DNA from: Paracoccaceae bacterium
Lineage (GTDB): Bacteria > Pseudomonadota > Alphaproteobacteria > Rhodobacterales > Rhodobacteraceae
Reading direction: 5' to 3'
Assembly (NCBI GenBank): GCA_014323795.1
Contig: JACONK010000011.1
Span: 1-64,000, forward strand
DNA length: 64,000 bases
Shown here: one piece after another, positions 33,062-43,166 of the stretch
How the letters are laid out: each line of letters begins with the position of its first letter
Position numbering within the stretch: position 1 is the first letter of the stretch
The notes under the pieces: generated by a model
The model's database searches: none
Told to the model about the DNA's origin: nothing
What the model saw: the letters and a program-made list of their open reading frames with translations, nothing else
Made by a program: the position numbers and the translations under genes

Positions 33062-33874
33062 ATGGCCACACCGATCACCATCGCAGTGGTGGGTGCCAGC
33101 GGGCGAATGGGGCAGATGCTGGTACGCACGGTGCAGGAAAGCAATAAGGCCGTTCTGACTGGCGTGACGGAGGTACCGGGCCACGCCTGGATTGACCAGG
33201 ATCTCGGTCAGGCCATGGGCGGGGCGGAAACCGGGGTCATCGTCAGAGATGACCCCGGTGCTGTGTTTGCGGGGGTGGATGCCGTGCTCGACTTCTCTGT
33301 GCCAGCGGTGTCCGTCGCTAATGCATCTGTCGCGGCGCAGACCGGAGCCGTGCATGTGGTCGGGACGACCGGTTTCACCCCGGACGATCTGGATACCATT
33401 GCGCAACACGCGCAGAAAACAGTTGTGGTGCGGGCCGGGAACATGAGCCTCGGCGTGAACCTGCTTATTGGTCTGACTCGCCAGATGGCCGTCGTGCTGG
33501 ACGAAGACTTCGACATCGAGGTAATCGAAACCCACCACCGGCACAAGGTTGATGCGCCGTCTGGCACGGCACTTATGCTGGGACAGGCCGCCGCTGACGG
33601 GCGCGGGATATCACTGGAAGAAGCCGCTGACCGAGGACGCGACGGGCTTACCGGCGTACGCAGGCGCGGGAAGATCGGCTTTCATGCCATCCGCGGCGGT
33701 GATGTTGTGGGAGAACATGACGTCGTATTCGCCGCCGATGGCGAACGCATTGTGATCCGCCACTTGGCGACGGACCGCGGCATCTTTGCCCGCGGCGCAG
33801 TTAAGGCCGCGCTTTGGGGTAAGGGCAAACCGGCGGGTGAATACGACATGATGGATGTGCTGGGGCTCAGATGA
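33062..33874 (+). CDS. dapB: 4-hydroxy-tetrahydrodipicolinate reductase
   Basis: DapB reduces hydroxy-tetrahydrodipicolinate with NAD(P)H in the lysine/diaminopimelate pathway. 270 residues. The dinucleotide-binding loop is [11 protein letters not shown] near the N-terminus; the catalytic segment is [34 protein letters not shown] follows. ATG 33062 follows AAGGAGAT. An intact cell-wall precursor gene argues that the organism still makes its own peptidoglycan. Confidence 0.97.
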   Translation: MATPITIAVVGASGRMGQMLVRTVQESNKAVLTGVTEVPGHAWIDQDLGQAMGGAETGVIVRDDPGAVFAGVDAVLDFSVPAVSVANASVAAQTGAVHVVGTTGFTPDDLDTIAQHAQKTVVVRAGNMSLGVNLLIGLTRQMAVVLDEDFDIEVIETHHRHKVDAPSGTALMLGQAAADGRGISLEEAADRGRDGLTGVRRRGKIGFHAIRGGDVVGEHDVVFAADGERIVIRHLATDRGIFARGAVKAALWGKGKPAGEYDMMDVLGLR

Positions 33875-33972
33875 TTGAACAATTGCCCGTTGTCAGCCAA
33901 GGTGGATCGGACCGGCGATTGTGGCACGGGGTTGGCTTGAATCCGCGCATGATGATCCATGATCCTCCTTAA

Positions 33973-34155
33973 TCAGAAGTCGATTGCCATGCCCTTTTTC
34001 TCCCAATCGCCAAAGCGCACAGGTTCCGGCCCGTCGCGGCCACCAAACTCTTTAGGCAGTTCCAGTGCATTTGCTTTCTGGCGTCGCTCTTCCGCCTCTT
34101 CCAGAGCACGCCGGGCAGCGGCGACCAGGCGATCCTGCTTTTTTTCGTTTGCCAT
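33973..34155 (-). CDS. DUF1674 protein (SDHAF4-like)
   Basis: 60 residues. The C-terminal half, ELPKEFGGRDGPEPVRFGDW followed by EKKGMAIDF, is the invariant DUF1674 signature, shared with the mitochondrial succinate dehydrogenase assembly factor 4. The N-terminus is a charged helix (RRALEEAEERRQK). Start ATG 34155 is preceded by a poor ribosome binding site. In Rhodobacterales it normally lies next to rsmB, the heparinase gene and purH; here the two middle genes are damaged. Confidence 0.92.
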   Translation of the reverse strand: MANEKKQDRLVAAARRALEEAEERRQKANALELPKEFGGRDGPEPVRFGDWEKKGMAIDF

Positions 34156-34689
34156 GGGTTTACGTGTTTTACTTTCAAGCAAGAAATACAAGGAGTAACC
34201 GCGGTGAATCCGGAAAAAGGCAGGGAAGTCGCCCGCACAGATGCCGCAATGCTGTTGCGGGCAGTGATTGCCAAACAGGTGATATGCGTGACAGGCGGTG
34301 TCGCTTGGGCCGGTTGGCTGTGTCAGAGCACACCTGCGCCGCGACACTCGCAGAACTCGTACCACTCCGGATAATCCGGCGCGACAGGGTGCCTGGCCAC
34401 AAGCGGGCTCGTAAGAATACGCTCTTCACGGGCCCCGTGAACACCCGTGTGCCGCAATTTGTCGAACGAAACGCCGGTCAATTCCGCACTGCAGCCGCTG
34501 CCCAGGACGGTCCGGGGCATGGTGTGGGTGCAGGGGACTGACCAGGATATCTCCGGCCAAAGGAAGAAGATACGGATACGTTGAGAATCTGGCGCGGCTG
34601 CGGCGGGCCCGGTTCTGGATAAGGCATCTGCGAAATCCTTCGTAGCACCCGGGCGTGGACAGAAAATCCCGGCTCGCGTTTGGCAGATG
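34156..34689. other. Spacer with a possible start of a lost gene (rsmB position)
   Basis: A plus-strand frame starts at GTG 34204 after AAGGAG at 34190-34195 and reads NPEKGREVARTDAAMLLRAV before losing any protein-like character and stopping near 34375. Good ribosome binding site and position (between DUF1674 and the heparinase remnant, where relatives have rsmB, a 16S rRNA cytosine methyltransferase) suggest the remains of that gene, but the sequence itself is too short to prove it. Confidence 0.3.
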
Positions 34690-36298
34690 TCATTGGCTGT
34701 TTTGGTAAGCCTGCGTCGGGTAGCGTCCATCCTTGGCGACCGATTTGCCCTTACACTGGTGCGGTTTACCCGACCCGCCAGCGGTTTCCGCCGGCAGCAG
34801 GAGGCGCGATCTTCCGGGTAGCCCGTCCGAGGCGTACAGATGCTGTCGGGCAACTGCCTGGGCGACGGTGTCGTGTTGAAAAACTCTAGCGCACCCCCTT
34901 GGGGCATCTTTGCCTGGCTCGACGATCTGTTTGCCGTGGACACGCCTGTGGCGCGGGAGACTGCGCAGAATTGGGTGTTTGATTGGATCAACCGCTATGG
35001 AAAAAGGCAGGGTCCGGGCTGGACCGCCGATCTGATCGGGTGCCGTGTGATTCACTGGATCCACCATGCACTGCTGATTCTGCAGCAGCGTACGGTTATC
35101 GAAGGGAAGTTGGATGTGCTGAATGAGCGCATTACGGTTATTGGCAATCACCTGACGAAAGGTACGCCTATTTTCACAGTCTGGCCTACCATGTGTACTT
35201 TCTGGCCCGGCACTGGCGGGCGAATCCGAACGGGTAATCGCGCAGGACGGTGCTATGCCCGACCGCCACCCGAAGGCATTGGCGAAGGTTGTGATCCTGC
35301 TGGCCTGGGTCAACCTCGCGGTCTCCGGTGCAGGTCATCCGGTGAAAATCGATATCCTGCGCACCCTGGAGCGGCTTTCGCCCGCCAGTGCCGGGCCTTG
35401 CGGATGGGCGACGGAACCCTGACCCGGTTTCATGGCTGTTCCGGATGGATGGTGGAGCGGATTGATCGGGCCTTGTCGGATGCGATGATCCGCACACCGG
35501 CACACATGGAAGGGGCCGTGGGATATTCGCGCCTCGCCGCCGGGGGCACCGTCATTCTGGCATTCTGGCGGATACGGCACCTTTGCCTGCGCGGAACCAC
35601 TCTTACCGGGTGCATGCCAGTTCGCTCGCCTTTGAGATGTCAGAGGGACGTACGCCGGTGATTGCCAACATGAGTGCGGCCCCCGGTTTGGCGACAGGGT
35701 ACTGCGGGCGTCCCGACCATCTTCGGCGCACTCGACGCTGGTGATTGATCAGTTGTCGTCCGCCCGCTTTATTTCTGACGGGATCGTCGGCCGTACGTTC
35801 GGTCATGGCATGATCGCCGCACCAGGCAACGCTGGCGTGAACCGCAACATCACCGGCGATGGTCGGCGGATACACGCATGGCACGACGGTTATCGCAAAA
35901 GCCACGGATTGACGCACGAACGTACACTGCTGTTGTCACATAACGTCACCACCCTGGTTGGGCTGGATCGCGTCCGTTGCCAATCGGCCAGAGACCGGGA
36001 GCGATTAATCTGGCGGATCAGGGATGCCCCTGGCGGAACAGTCACCCTATCGCGGCACTTTCGGGCCCCCCGGACGTCGATCTAGACCCTGAATAAGGGC
36101 GGCACTGCTGCAGCCTTTGTCACAGCCACGGGCAGCACCTGGCTGTTGCACGTCACCCAAGGCAATCTGGCCCTGGTGGCGGCAACCTATACTGATCCGG
36201 TACGGCTGCATCTGCGCATGACAAAAAAGGCCGTGGTATCTTGGCAGATATACGATTATGACAATGGCATTACCTGGACGCCAAGCCGAACGGACTAA
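34690..36298 (+). pseudogene. Heparinase II/III-family gene, multiply frameshifted
   Basis: Fragments of one protein are spread over three frames. From ~34905 comes IFAWLDDLFAVDTPVARETA, WVFDWINRYGKRQGPGWTAD and IHWIHHALLIL; around 35405-35560 comes MGDGTLTRFHGCSGWMVERI and MEGAVGYSRLAAGGTVI; around 35880-35990 HDGYRKSHGLTHERTLLLS; the very end (TWTPSRTD, TAA 36296-36298) fits the family C-terminus. This is the order of the heparinase II/III-like protein that precedes purH in Rhodobacterales. Frameshifts, internal stops and missing blocks show it is dead. The 5' boundary is uncertain. Confidence 0.8.
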
Positions 36299-36322
36299 CC
36301 CCCGTCAGGAGCCCTGATACGC

Positions 36323-37915
36323 ATGACCACTGGCCCGATCACCATTCGCCGTGCTTTGCTGTCGGTGTCGGACAAGAGTCGCCTTGTGGAACTGGGTCGT
36401 GCGCTGGCCGGATACGGGGTGGAGATGGTGTCCACTGGCGGCACAGCCACTGCACTTCGGGAAGCCGGAGTTGACGTGCAGGGCGTGTCCGACCTGACCG
36501 GGTTTCCGGAGATTATGGAAAGCCGCGTCAAGACCTTGCACCCGAAGGTGCACGGCGGGCTGTTGGCCCGGCGCGACAATGCCGGCCACATAGCGGCGAT
36601 GGATGCGTACGGCATCGCACCCATCGACTTACTGGTCGTAAATCTCTACCCGTTTGAAGAGACTGTTGCCGCAGGGGCTGATTATGGCACCTGCGTGGAA
36701 AATATTGATATCGGCGGTCCGGCAATGATCCGTGCGGCATCCAAAAACCATGCCTTTGTTACCGTGGTAGTGGACCCGCAAGATTACGGCGTGTTGCTGG
36801 CTGAAATGGCCGCAGGCGGTGGCGCGGTGCCCTACTGCCTGCGCCAGGCACTTGCGCAAACGGCGTATGCACGCACGGCGACCTATGATGCGGCGGTCAG
36901 CGGTTGGATGGCCGGTATGATCGGTACAGACGCCCCGCGGCGATGTGCGGTTGCAGGCGAGCTTACCCGGACCCTGCGCTATGGCGAGAATCCGCACCAG
37001 GCAGCGGCGTTCTACTCCGACAGTTCCGCCCGGTCCGGTGTGGCAACTGCAATTCAGCATCAGGGCAAAGAGCTGAGCTACAACAACATCAGCGATACCG
37101 ACGCCGCACTGGAGCTGGTGGCAGAGTTTGACCCGGACGATGGCCCGGCCTGCGCGATCATCAAACACGCCAACCCCTGCGGGGTGGCACGTGGCGCAAC
37201 GTTGCCGGATGCCTACACCAAGGCGTTCAACTGTGACCGCGCCAGTGCGTTCGGCGGTATTGTTGCTTTTAACCATGAAATTGACGCGGAAACCGCAGCG
37301 AAAGTGGCGGAGATATTTACCGAGGTTGTCGTGGCCCCTGCCGCCACGAACGAAGCCCGGTTAGCCTTTGCCGCAAAAAAGAACCTGCGTCTGCTGACGA
37401 TCGGCACTTTGCCGGATCCGGCAGCACCCGGTAAGGTCTGGAAACAGGTCGCGGGTGGTTATCTTGTACAAGACCGGGACGCAGGGCAGGCATCCCCTGC
37501 CGATTGGAAAACAGTCACCAAACGTGCGCCAACCGTGCGGGAAATGGCCGACATGCATGTCGCGTGGTCGATTGCTAAACACGTAAAGTCGAATGCTGTT
37601 GTTTATGTCAGGGACGGGGCGACCGTGGGCATTGGTGCCGGACAGATGAGCCGGGTCGATAGTGCCAAAATCGCCGCTGTCAAGGCGGAACGGATGGCGG
37701 CAGACCTCGGCCTGCCGCAAAGCCCGGCTATTGGCAGCGTTGTCGCTTCCGACGCATTCTTCCCCTTTGCGGATGGGCTGATGGAGACAGTGTGCGCAGG
37801 TGCCACTGCCGTGATCCAGCCCGGCGGAGCAATGCGTGACAATGAGGTAATTGAAAGGGCAGATGCTGCCGGGCTTGCCATGGTTTTTACTGGCATGCGC
37901 CACTTCCGGCATTAA
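36323..37915 (+). CDS. purH: Bifunctional AICAR transformylase / IMP cyclohydrolase
   Basis: PurH performs the last two steps of IMP synthesis. 530 residues. The N-terminal cyclohydrolase domain (~1-200) shows [32 protein letters not shown] and [15 protein letters not shown]; the transformylase domain has [27 protein letters not shown] and, at the end, [19 protein letters not shown]. Start ATG 36323 after AGGAG. It begins only 24 bp after the stop of the dead heparinase gene, so its promoter may lie inside that pseudogene. lspA follows after 12 bp. Confidence 0.98.
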   Translation: MTTGPITIRRALLSVSDKSRLVELGRALAGYGVEMVSTGGTATALREAGVDVQGVSDLTGFPEIMESRVKTLHPKVHGGLLARRDNAGHIAAMDAYGIAPIDLLVVNLYPFEETVAAGADYGTCVENIDIGGPAMIRAASKNHAFVTVVVDPQDYGVLLAEMAAGGGAVPYCLRQALAQTAYARTATYDAAVSGWMAGMIGTDAPRRCAVAGELTRTLRYGENPHQAAAFYSDSSARSGVATAIQHQGKELSYNNISDTDAALELVAEFDPDDGPACAIIKHANPCGVARGATLPDAYTKAFNCDRASAFGGIVAFNHEIDAETAAKVAEIFTEVVVAPAATNEARLAFAAKKNLRLLTIGTLPDPAAPGKVWKQVAGGYLVQDRDAGQASPADWKTVTKRAPTVREMADMHVAWSIAKHVKSNAVVYVRDGATVGIGAGQMSRVDSAKIAAVKAERMAADLGLPQSPAIGSVVASDAFFPFADGLMETVCAGATAVIQPGGAMRDNEVIERADAAGLAMVFTGMRHFRH

Positions 37916-37927
37916 GGATACTGGCAG

Positions 37928-38401
37928 ATGACCCGAATCTTGATCTTTTCGGCCCTGCTTCTGGCACTTGATCAGCTGACAAAGCTCTGGGTCGTGGAAA
38001 TCCTGAACCTCAGGCAAAAGCGTGCCATTGATGTTTTCCCGCCATTCATCAACTTTCGCATGGCATGGAACGAGGGCATCAATTTCGGTCTGCTCTCCGG
38101 CCTTGATATTGATGCGATGCGCTGGGTGCTGATCGGTGTTGCTCTGGTTGTGGCGATCTGTGTGCTATGGTGGGGGCGAACCTTCACCAGCTGGTTCGGA
38201 GCCCTGCTGGTTGCGATGATTGTGGGCGGAGCCATCGGCAATTCGATTGACCGAATCCGCTACGGTGCGGTGGCCGATTTTCTGAACATGTCCTGCTGCG
38301 GCTATCGTAATCCTTTCAGCTTCAATGTGGCTGATATCACTGTTTTTTTGGGCGTAATCGGGCTTGTGCTGTTCTCGGAACGTCTTGCCAGAAAAGCGTG
38401 A
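37928..38401 (+). CDS. lspA: Lipoprotein signal peptidase (signal peptidase II)
   Basis: LspA is an inner-membrane aspartic protease that cleaves prolipoprotein signal peptides at the lipobox cysteine. 157 residues with four transmembrane helices. The two catalytic aspartates are in GNSIDRIRYGAVADF and FNVADI; NxGxxFG-type sequence WNEGINFGLLS is also present. It lies between purH and a gene for a likely lipoprotein substrate. Confidence 0.96.
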   Translation: MTRILIFSALLLALDQLTKLWVVEILNLRQKRAIDVFPPFINFRMAWNEGINFGLLSGLDIDAMRWVLIGVALVVAICVLWWGRTFTSWFGALLVAMIVGGAIGNSIDRIRYGAVADFLNMSCCGYRNPFSFNVADITVFLGVIGLVLFSERLARKA

Positions 38402-38459
38402 CGGTGCCCGGGAATTGGGTTACCATGGCTGTAACGAAAGAAAGTGGGGTTCTGCAGGT

Positions 38460-38993
38460 ATGATACAGGCCTTTCGGATAACCGGGGTAATGCTGATCGT
38501 GCTTACGCTGGCTGCATGTGACACGAGCCAGGGCATTGGTCGTCTTTTTGCAACAAACATCGCCCAGGCCGACGGCCCGGATGAGTTTTCGATCCTGCCC
38601 ACCAAACCGCTGGAGCAGCCTGAAAACTACACAGAACTGCCGATACCCCAGGCGGGTGGGCCAAATCTGGTTGATTCGCAGCCGGAACAGGATGCGGTTG
38701 CTGCTCTGGGTGGCAACCCGTCCAGCCTGACCAGCACCGTCATCCGTCCGGGCGAAGGGACACTTCTGGCTGTTGCGGAGCGGCGCGGGCGCGACACCGG
38801 CATCCGGGAGGTGTTGACCCGGGAAGACGCAGACTGGCGGGCCAACAGGCAGCCTCGTTTGCTGGAACGCTGGTTTGGCACTGACACCTACTTCCGCACC
38901 TACGAAAACCAGACGATTCAGGCCCGGTCCGTAGCCGAACACCTGCGGCACTCCGGTGTGCGTGTGCCTGTCGCACCGCCGCCGGAAGAATAG
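38460..38993 (+). CDS. DUF3035 lipoprotein
   Basis: 177 residues. A lipoprotein signal peptide ends in the lipobox LTLAACDTS (Cys near residue 19), so the protein is probably anchored to the outer or inner membrane. The conserved DUF3035 segment is GPDEFSILPTKPLEQPENY. The rest is polar and Pro-rich and ends in VPVAPPPEE. Function unknown. In Rhodobacterales it is regularly found between lspA and the M16 peptidase pair, as here. Start ATG 38460; longer upstream frame has no homology. Confidence 0.9.
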   Translation: MIQAFRITGVMLIVLTLAACDTSQGIGRLFATNIAQADGPDEFSILPTKPLEQPENYTELPIPQAGGPNLVDSQPEQDAVAALGGNPSSLTSTVIRPGEGTLLAVAERRGRDTGIREVLTREDADWRANRQPRLLERWFGTDTYFRTYENQTIQARSVAEHLRHSGVRVPVAPPPEE

Positions 38994-39084
38994 ACCTTGC
39001 TTTCCATGGCAGGGGTGATTGAAAGCGGGGTCGGCTGAATTACCATCCTGTGTGTAAACACCTTCCTTGCAGGAGAATCCCCCC

Positions 39085-40428
39085 ATGGGCCGATTTTGGG
39101 CCGCGTTTGTCGTTGCGGTATTCCTGCCGCCTGCCGCTTTGGCGGAAACAGGCAGGGTATCGACGTTTGCTCTGCCCAATGGCCTGCAAGGGGTAGTCAT
39201 AGAGGATAACCGTGCGCCTGTTGTCACACATATGCTGTGGTACCGCGCAGGTGCCGCCGATGAGCCGGTCAGCAAGTCAGGCCTCGCTCACTTTGTCGAA
39301 CATCTGCTCTTCAAGGGAACCAGAAATCTTGGCCCGGGCGCGTTTGACCGGATCATCAGGGAAAATGGCGGGCAGGGAAACGCGTTCACCAGCTATGACT
39401 ATACCGGCTATTTCCAGCGCGTGGCCAGGGACCGGTTGTCGTTGATGATGCAATTGGAAGCGGACCGCATGGTCAACCTTGTGCTCGACGAAGAAATCGT
39501 CCGCATTGAAAGGGATGTAGTGCTGGAAGAACGCACGACCCGCACCGACAGTGACCCCGGCGCACTTCTGAGCGAACACCGCCGGGCGGCCCAGTTCATG
39601 AACCACCCGTACGGCTTGCCCATCATAGGCTGGCGGCATGAGATTGAAGATCTGTCCCTCCATGACGCACTCGATTTCTACAAGACGTATTACGCACCTA
39701 ATAACGCAATCCTGATTGTGGCCGGTGACGTGACCCCGGAAGAGGTCAAGGTGCTTGCCGAAGAATATTATGGCCATCTCCCGCGGTCAGAGACGTTGCC
39801 TGAACGGGTGCGTCCGCAGGAACCGCCGCAGATCAGCCCCCGGCGCCTGACCTATTCTGACCCGCGTGAACGCCAGCCCTATCTTGTGCGCTCCTATCTT
39901 GCCCCCAACCGCGCATCGGGTGCGCAGGCAGGGGCGGCAGCCCTGACCATGCTGTCCTACATACTCGGCGGGACCGGCGTGACGTCGCTGCTGGGTGAGG
40001 AACTGCAGATCAACCGGAATACCGCCGTTTTTTCCCGGGCCTGGTACTCGGGCACCAGTCTCGATCCCGATTCTTTTGTCATCTACGCCCAGCCCCGCCC
40101 GGGCGTATCCTTGCAAGAGCTCGAAGATGCCATTGACGCCGTCATCGCCGACCTGATCGCAAACGGGTTCGAGGCAGGCAAGCTTGACCGGCTGAAAGCG
40201 CGAATGCGGGCGGAAGATATCTATAAACTGGACAACCATGCAGGCCGTGCCCGGACCTATGGGCGCGCCCTGACAACGGGTCTGACAGTGGAAGACGTGC
40301 AAAGCTGGCCCGAAATCCTGCAGGCTGTCACCCGGAAAGATATCATGGCCGCTGCCGCCAAAGTCTTTGACATCAACAAATCCGTGACATCCTGGATGGT
40401 GGTCGACGGGTGGGAGAACAGCCCATGA
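39085..40428 (+). CDS. M16 family zinc metallopeptidase (catalytic partner), exported
   Basis: 447 residues with a signal peptide (cleavage near ALAE, residue 20). The inverted zinc motif HFVEH is at residues 69-73 (GLAHFVEHLLFKGT) and the third ligand lies in the following VRIERDVVLEE helix. Such proteins pair with a non-catalytic M16 partner to form a periplasmic clamshell peptidase. ATG 39085 follows AGGAGA. The next gene overlaps its stop by four bases (ATGA), so the two halves are made together. Confidence 0.95.
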   Translation: MGRFWAAFVVAVFLPPAALAETGRVSTFALPNGLQGVVIEDNRAPVVTHMLWYRAGAADEPVSKSGLAHFVEHLLFKGTRNLGPGAFDRIIRENGGQGNAFTSYDYTGYFQRVARDRLSLMMQLEADRMVNLVLDEEIVRIERDVVLEERTTRTDSDPGALLSEHRRAAQFMNHPYGLPIIGWRHEIEDLSLHDALDFYKTYYAPNNAILIVAGDVTPEEVKVLAEEYYGHLPRSETLPERVRPQEPPQISPRRLTYSDPRERQPYLVRSYLAPNRASGAQAGAAALTMLSYILGGTGVTSLLGEELQINRNTAVFSRAWYSGTSLDPDSFVIYAQPRPGVSLQELEDAIDAVIADLIANGFEAGKLDRLKARMRAEDIYKLDNHAGRARTYGRALTTGLTVEDVQSWPEILQAVTRKDIMAAAAKVFDINKSVTSWMVVDGWENSP

Positions 40429-41753
40429 TCCGGCTTGTGTTCGCAATATGTATTGCCCTGCTATCGGTCCCGGCCACGGCCCGGATTAAAATTGAAGAGG
40501 TTGTGAGCCCGGGCGGCATCAAGGCCCGGTTCGTAAATGAGCCGTCGATCCCATTCGTTTCTCTTGCTATAGGCTTTCGCGGTGGCGCATCACTTGATCC
40601 CGACGGCAAGGTCGGTGTGACCAGCATGATGACAGCCCTGCTGGAAGAAGGCACCGGTGATCTGGACGCCCGCGGCTTTGCCGAAGCGGCAGAGGCCCTG
40701 GCGGCAAAATTCAGATTTGAAACCAGGCGCGACAGCATACGGATAACGGCCGAAGTGTTAACGGAAAATCGCGATGCGGCATTGGCCCTGTTGCGTCGCG
40801 CCATCGTGGAACCTGCCTTCACCGAAGACGCGATTTCACGGGTACGAGCCCGGTATCTGGCTGGCATTGAGCAGAACATGCAAACTCCCCGTTACCTGGC
40901 CGGGCAACGCATGTCAGAACTTTCTTATCCCGGGCATGCCTATTCGAATCCGGTGGACGGCACACTTGCTTCCATAACTGCGCTGACACGAGATGATCTT
41001 GTTGAAATGCATCGGCGGGCGATGTCCATGGATCATCTGGTTGTCAGTGCCGTAGGGGACATCACCGCAGAGGAACTGGGCCGGTTGATCGACCACCTGG
41101 CCGAAGGATTGCCCGGCACCGGTGTGCCCCTGCCCCCGGATGCGGAATTCGCCGCCACCGGCGGTGTCAGCGTAATCGAAATTCCAACCCCGCAGTCGAC
41201 TGCCGTCTGGGCACACCCCGGTCTTTCACGCGACGATCCGGATTTTATGGCGGCGTTTGTCATGAACCATATTCTGGGCGGCGGCTTTGGCAGCCGTCTG
41301 ATGACAGAACTGCGTGTGAATCGTGGGCTGACTTACGGTGTTTATAGTTACTTCGTATATAATACGGCTCATTCGGTCCACTTGGCCGGGGCTGTCACCT
41401 CTGCCAACGGCACAGTTGCTGAGGTGATGAATGTCATCCGAACCGAATGGGACCGCATGGCAACCGAAGGCGTGACCGAAGAGGAGCTGGAGATCGCAAA
41501 GAAAAACCTGACCGGATCTTATGCCCTGCGCTTTGACGGCAACACCCGGATTGCCGGGATATTGCAATCAATGCAGATCGACAACTTTCCTGACAATTAC
41601 GTCAATATCCGCAACGACCTTGTCCGTGCGGTGACTGTTGAGGATATCAGGCGCGTGGCATCCGAAATGCTGGACACAGGTGCCCTGCGATTTGTCGTGG
41701 CAGGGCAACCCGAGGGGCTGGTTGCGACTGATCATGGCGTATCGGAAAAATAA
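40425..41753 (+). CDS. M16 family peptidase-like protein (non-catalytic partner), exported
   Basis: 442 residues with a signal peptide (ending ATA-R). The fold is M16 but the zinc motif is absent: the equivalent position reads GKVGVTSMMTALLEEGTG. It has the second-domain signature NHILGGGFGSRLMTELRVNR and GLTYGVYSYF, which contributes the substrate-closing residues in M16B heterodimers. Start overlaps the catalytic partner's stop. A hairpin just after the stop probably terminates the converging minus-strand operon. Confidence 0.94.
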   Translation: MIRLVFAICIALLSVPATARIKIEEVVSPGGIKARFVNEPSIPFVSLAIGFRGGASLDPDGKVGVTSMMTALLEEGTGDLDARGFAEAAEALAAKFRFETRRDSIRITAEVLTENRDAALALLRRAIVEPAFTEDAISRVRARYLAGIEQNMQTPRYLAGQRMSELSYPGHAYSNPVDGTLASITALTRDDLVEMHRRAMSMDHLVVSAVGDITAEELGRLIDHLAEGLPGTGVPLPPDAEFAATGGVSVIEIPTPQSTAVWAHPGLSRDDPDFMAAFVMNHILGGGFGSRLMTELRVNRGLTYGVYSYFVYNTAHSVHLAGAVTSANGTVAEVMNVIRTEWDRMATEGVTEEELEIAKKNLTGSYALRFDGNTRIAGILQSMQIDNFPDNYVNIRNDLVRAVTVEDIRRVASEMLDTGALRFVVAGQPEGLVATDHGVSEK

Positions 41754-41775
41754 CAAAAATAGCCTCCTTGGCTAT
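41746..41775 (-). terminator. Intrinsic terminator of the minus-strand SDR-to-FAD operon
   Basis: On the minus strand ATAGCC (41775-41770) pairs with GGCTAT (41764-41759) across a five-base loop and is followed by TTTTGTTATTTTT (41758-41746). It lies 45 bp after the SDR stop at 41820 and overlaps the 3' end of the opposing M16 gene. Confidence 0.75.
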
Positions 41776-41819
41776 GGCGCGGCGGAGGCCTTGCATTTCA
41801 GGGGCTTTGGTGTCGCACT

Positions 41820-42617
41820 TCAGGAGGTGTCTGCTGATCGTTTGACAGACGTAAATCGCCTTGCAGCCGGTTTCCGCTGCGCACGGGTGCCCGCCAGCCG
41901 GTAATAAGCCCCGGCGGGCAGGAAATTTGATAACCGGAAAATCCAGGAAAAGAGCCGCGGGAAGTTTGTCTGGAACCGCCCGGATTGCATTGCCGCAACG
42001 AACTGACCTGCGGCCTCTTCCGGGGTCATCAGGAAAGGCATGTTGAAACTGTTTTTGTCTGTCAGCCGGGTCTTGATAAACCCGGGGTTTATCAGTTGTA
42101 CCTTCACGCCCGTGTTGACCAGCTCTGCCTGCAGGTTTTCAGCCAAGTGCATCATGCCGGCTTTCGCGGCACCATAACCTATAGCACCCGGCAGGCCGCG
42201 AAAACCGGAGAGCGACCCGGTCAACACGATATGGCCTGCATCGCGGGCAACGAAGCCCGGTACGACCGTAGACAGAACCCGTGCGGTGCCTGTGAAATTC
42301 ACGTCACACATCCGTTCAACCTGTTGTGCGTCGAAGGTGGCTGCGCACATCGGCCAGTAGACGCCGGTCAGCACAATCACCCCGTCAACAGGCCCAACCG
42401 ATTGGGCCGCCGCCTTGACAGAGGCAAGTTCGGTCACGTCAAGCGTATGTACACTCGCCGCCACAGGCAGGCTGGCGGCAAGGCTCTTGAGGCGGTCTTC
42501 TGACCGGGCCGACAGGGCCATACGCACACCTTCGGTGGCCAACCGTTTCGTAACCGCCCGGCCCAGGCCTTCGCTTGCGCCGACAACCCAGTAGCGTTTG
42601 CCGTGGAGCTGCGTCAT
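41820..42617 (-). CDS. Short-chain dehydrogenase/reductase
   Basis: 265 residues, classical SDR. The NAD(P)-binding motif is VVGASEGLGRAV at residues 12-23; active-site elements are VLTGSLSGFRGLPGAIGYGA followed by AKAGMMH, giving the Ser-Tyr-Lys set. A hydrophobic C-terminal region (FSWIFRLSNFLPAGAYY) may associate with the membrane. Last gene of a six-gene minus-strand operon; its ATG overlaps the DUF3833 stop by four bases. Likely acts on a lipid in that pathway, but the substrate is unknown. Confidence 0.9.
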   Translation of the reverse strand: MTQLHGKRYWVVGASEGLGRAVTKRLATEGVRMALSARSEDRLKSLAASLPVAASVHTLDVTELASVKAAAQSVGPVDGVIVLTGVYWPMCAATFDAQQVERMCDVNFTGTARVLSTVVPGFVARDAGHIVLTGSLSGFRGLPGAIGYGAAKAGMMHLAENLQAELVNTGVKVQLINPGFIKTRLTDKNSFNMPFLMTPEEAAGQFVAAMQSGRFQTNFPRLFSWIFRLSNFLPAGAYYRLAGTRAQRKPAARRFTSVKRSADTS

Positions 42618-43162
42618 GCGTCCACCTTCCGGATTGTGGCGACAAGCTCCGCCACCTTGATGCCAAACGTACGCATTTGGCTGCGATTTACGATTGTCCC
42701 GTTATCGAGCAGGTACATCCAGTCGGTGGTTTTCAGAACATGGCCCCCCGCGGCGTCTGCCAATTTGATGGCATAGGTCAGTTTGACAGCAGAACCTTCA
42801 ATAACACCCTGGCCAGTACCGACAACGTCCGACGCTTCGGCATCAAAGGTGCCGTCATTATGGGTGGTCAGGTACCAGTTGCGTTCCTGTTCGGTACCGC
42901 TGTCATAGCGGAAGTGTTCCTTCAGGTGGCCCTTGTCGCCATCCCAAACGCCTTCGAAGGTGCCGACAAAGCGGGTGACCACGCGGCCCATCGGCCCATA
43001 GATCACACCTTCGCAGACCATTGGCCCGTTCAGATGTTCAGGAAGACTGAAGGTCGGCCCTTCAAGGTAGTCGCCTGGTTTCTGGGCGTGAAAACCCAGC
43101 CATTGCCGGTTTACCAGCCACAGAAAAGCACCCAGTGCGACAGCACCTGCCATAAATGTCAT
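42614..43162 (-). CDS. DUF3833 protein
   Basis: 182 residues with an N-terminal hydrophobic anchor (about residues 2-18). The rest is a lipocalin-like beta-barrel pattern: VCEGVIYGPMGRVVTRFVGT, WDGDKGHLKEHFRYDSG and TTDWMYLLDNGTIVNRSQMR, all typical for DUF3833. Role unknown; regularly neighbours the SDR and the GPH transporter in alphaproteobacteria. Four-base gap to the transporter upstream and four-base overlap with the SDR downstream. Confidence 0.88.
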   Translation of the reverse strand: MTFMAGAVALGAFLWLVNRQWLGFHAQKPGDYLEGPTFSLPEHLNGPMVCEGVIYGPMGRVVTRFVGTFEGVWDGDKGHLKEHFRYDSGTEQERNWYLTTHNDGTFDAEASDVVGTGQGVIEGSAVKLTYAIKLADAAGGHVLKTTDWMYLLDNGTIVNRSQMRTFGIKVAELVATIRKVDA

Positions 43163-43166
43163 GGGA

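Noticed and set aside
34065-34541. 158-codon plus-strand frame next to DUF1674
   Set aside because: Overlaps the DUF1674 gene antisense and has no conserved motif; only the part from 34204 is considered as a possible gene start.
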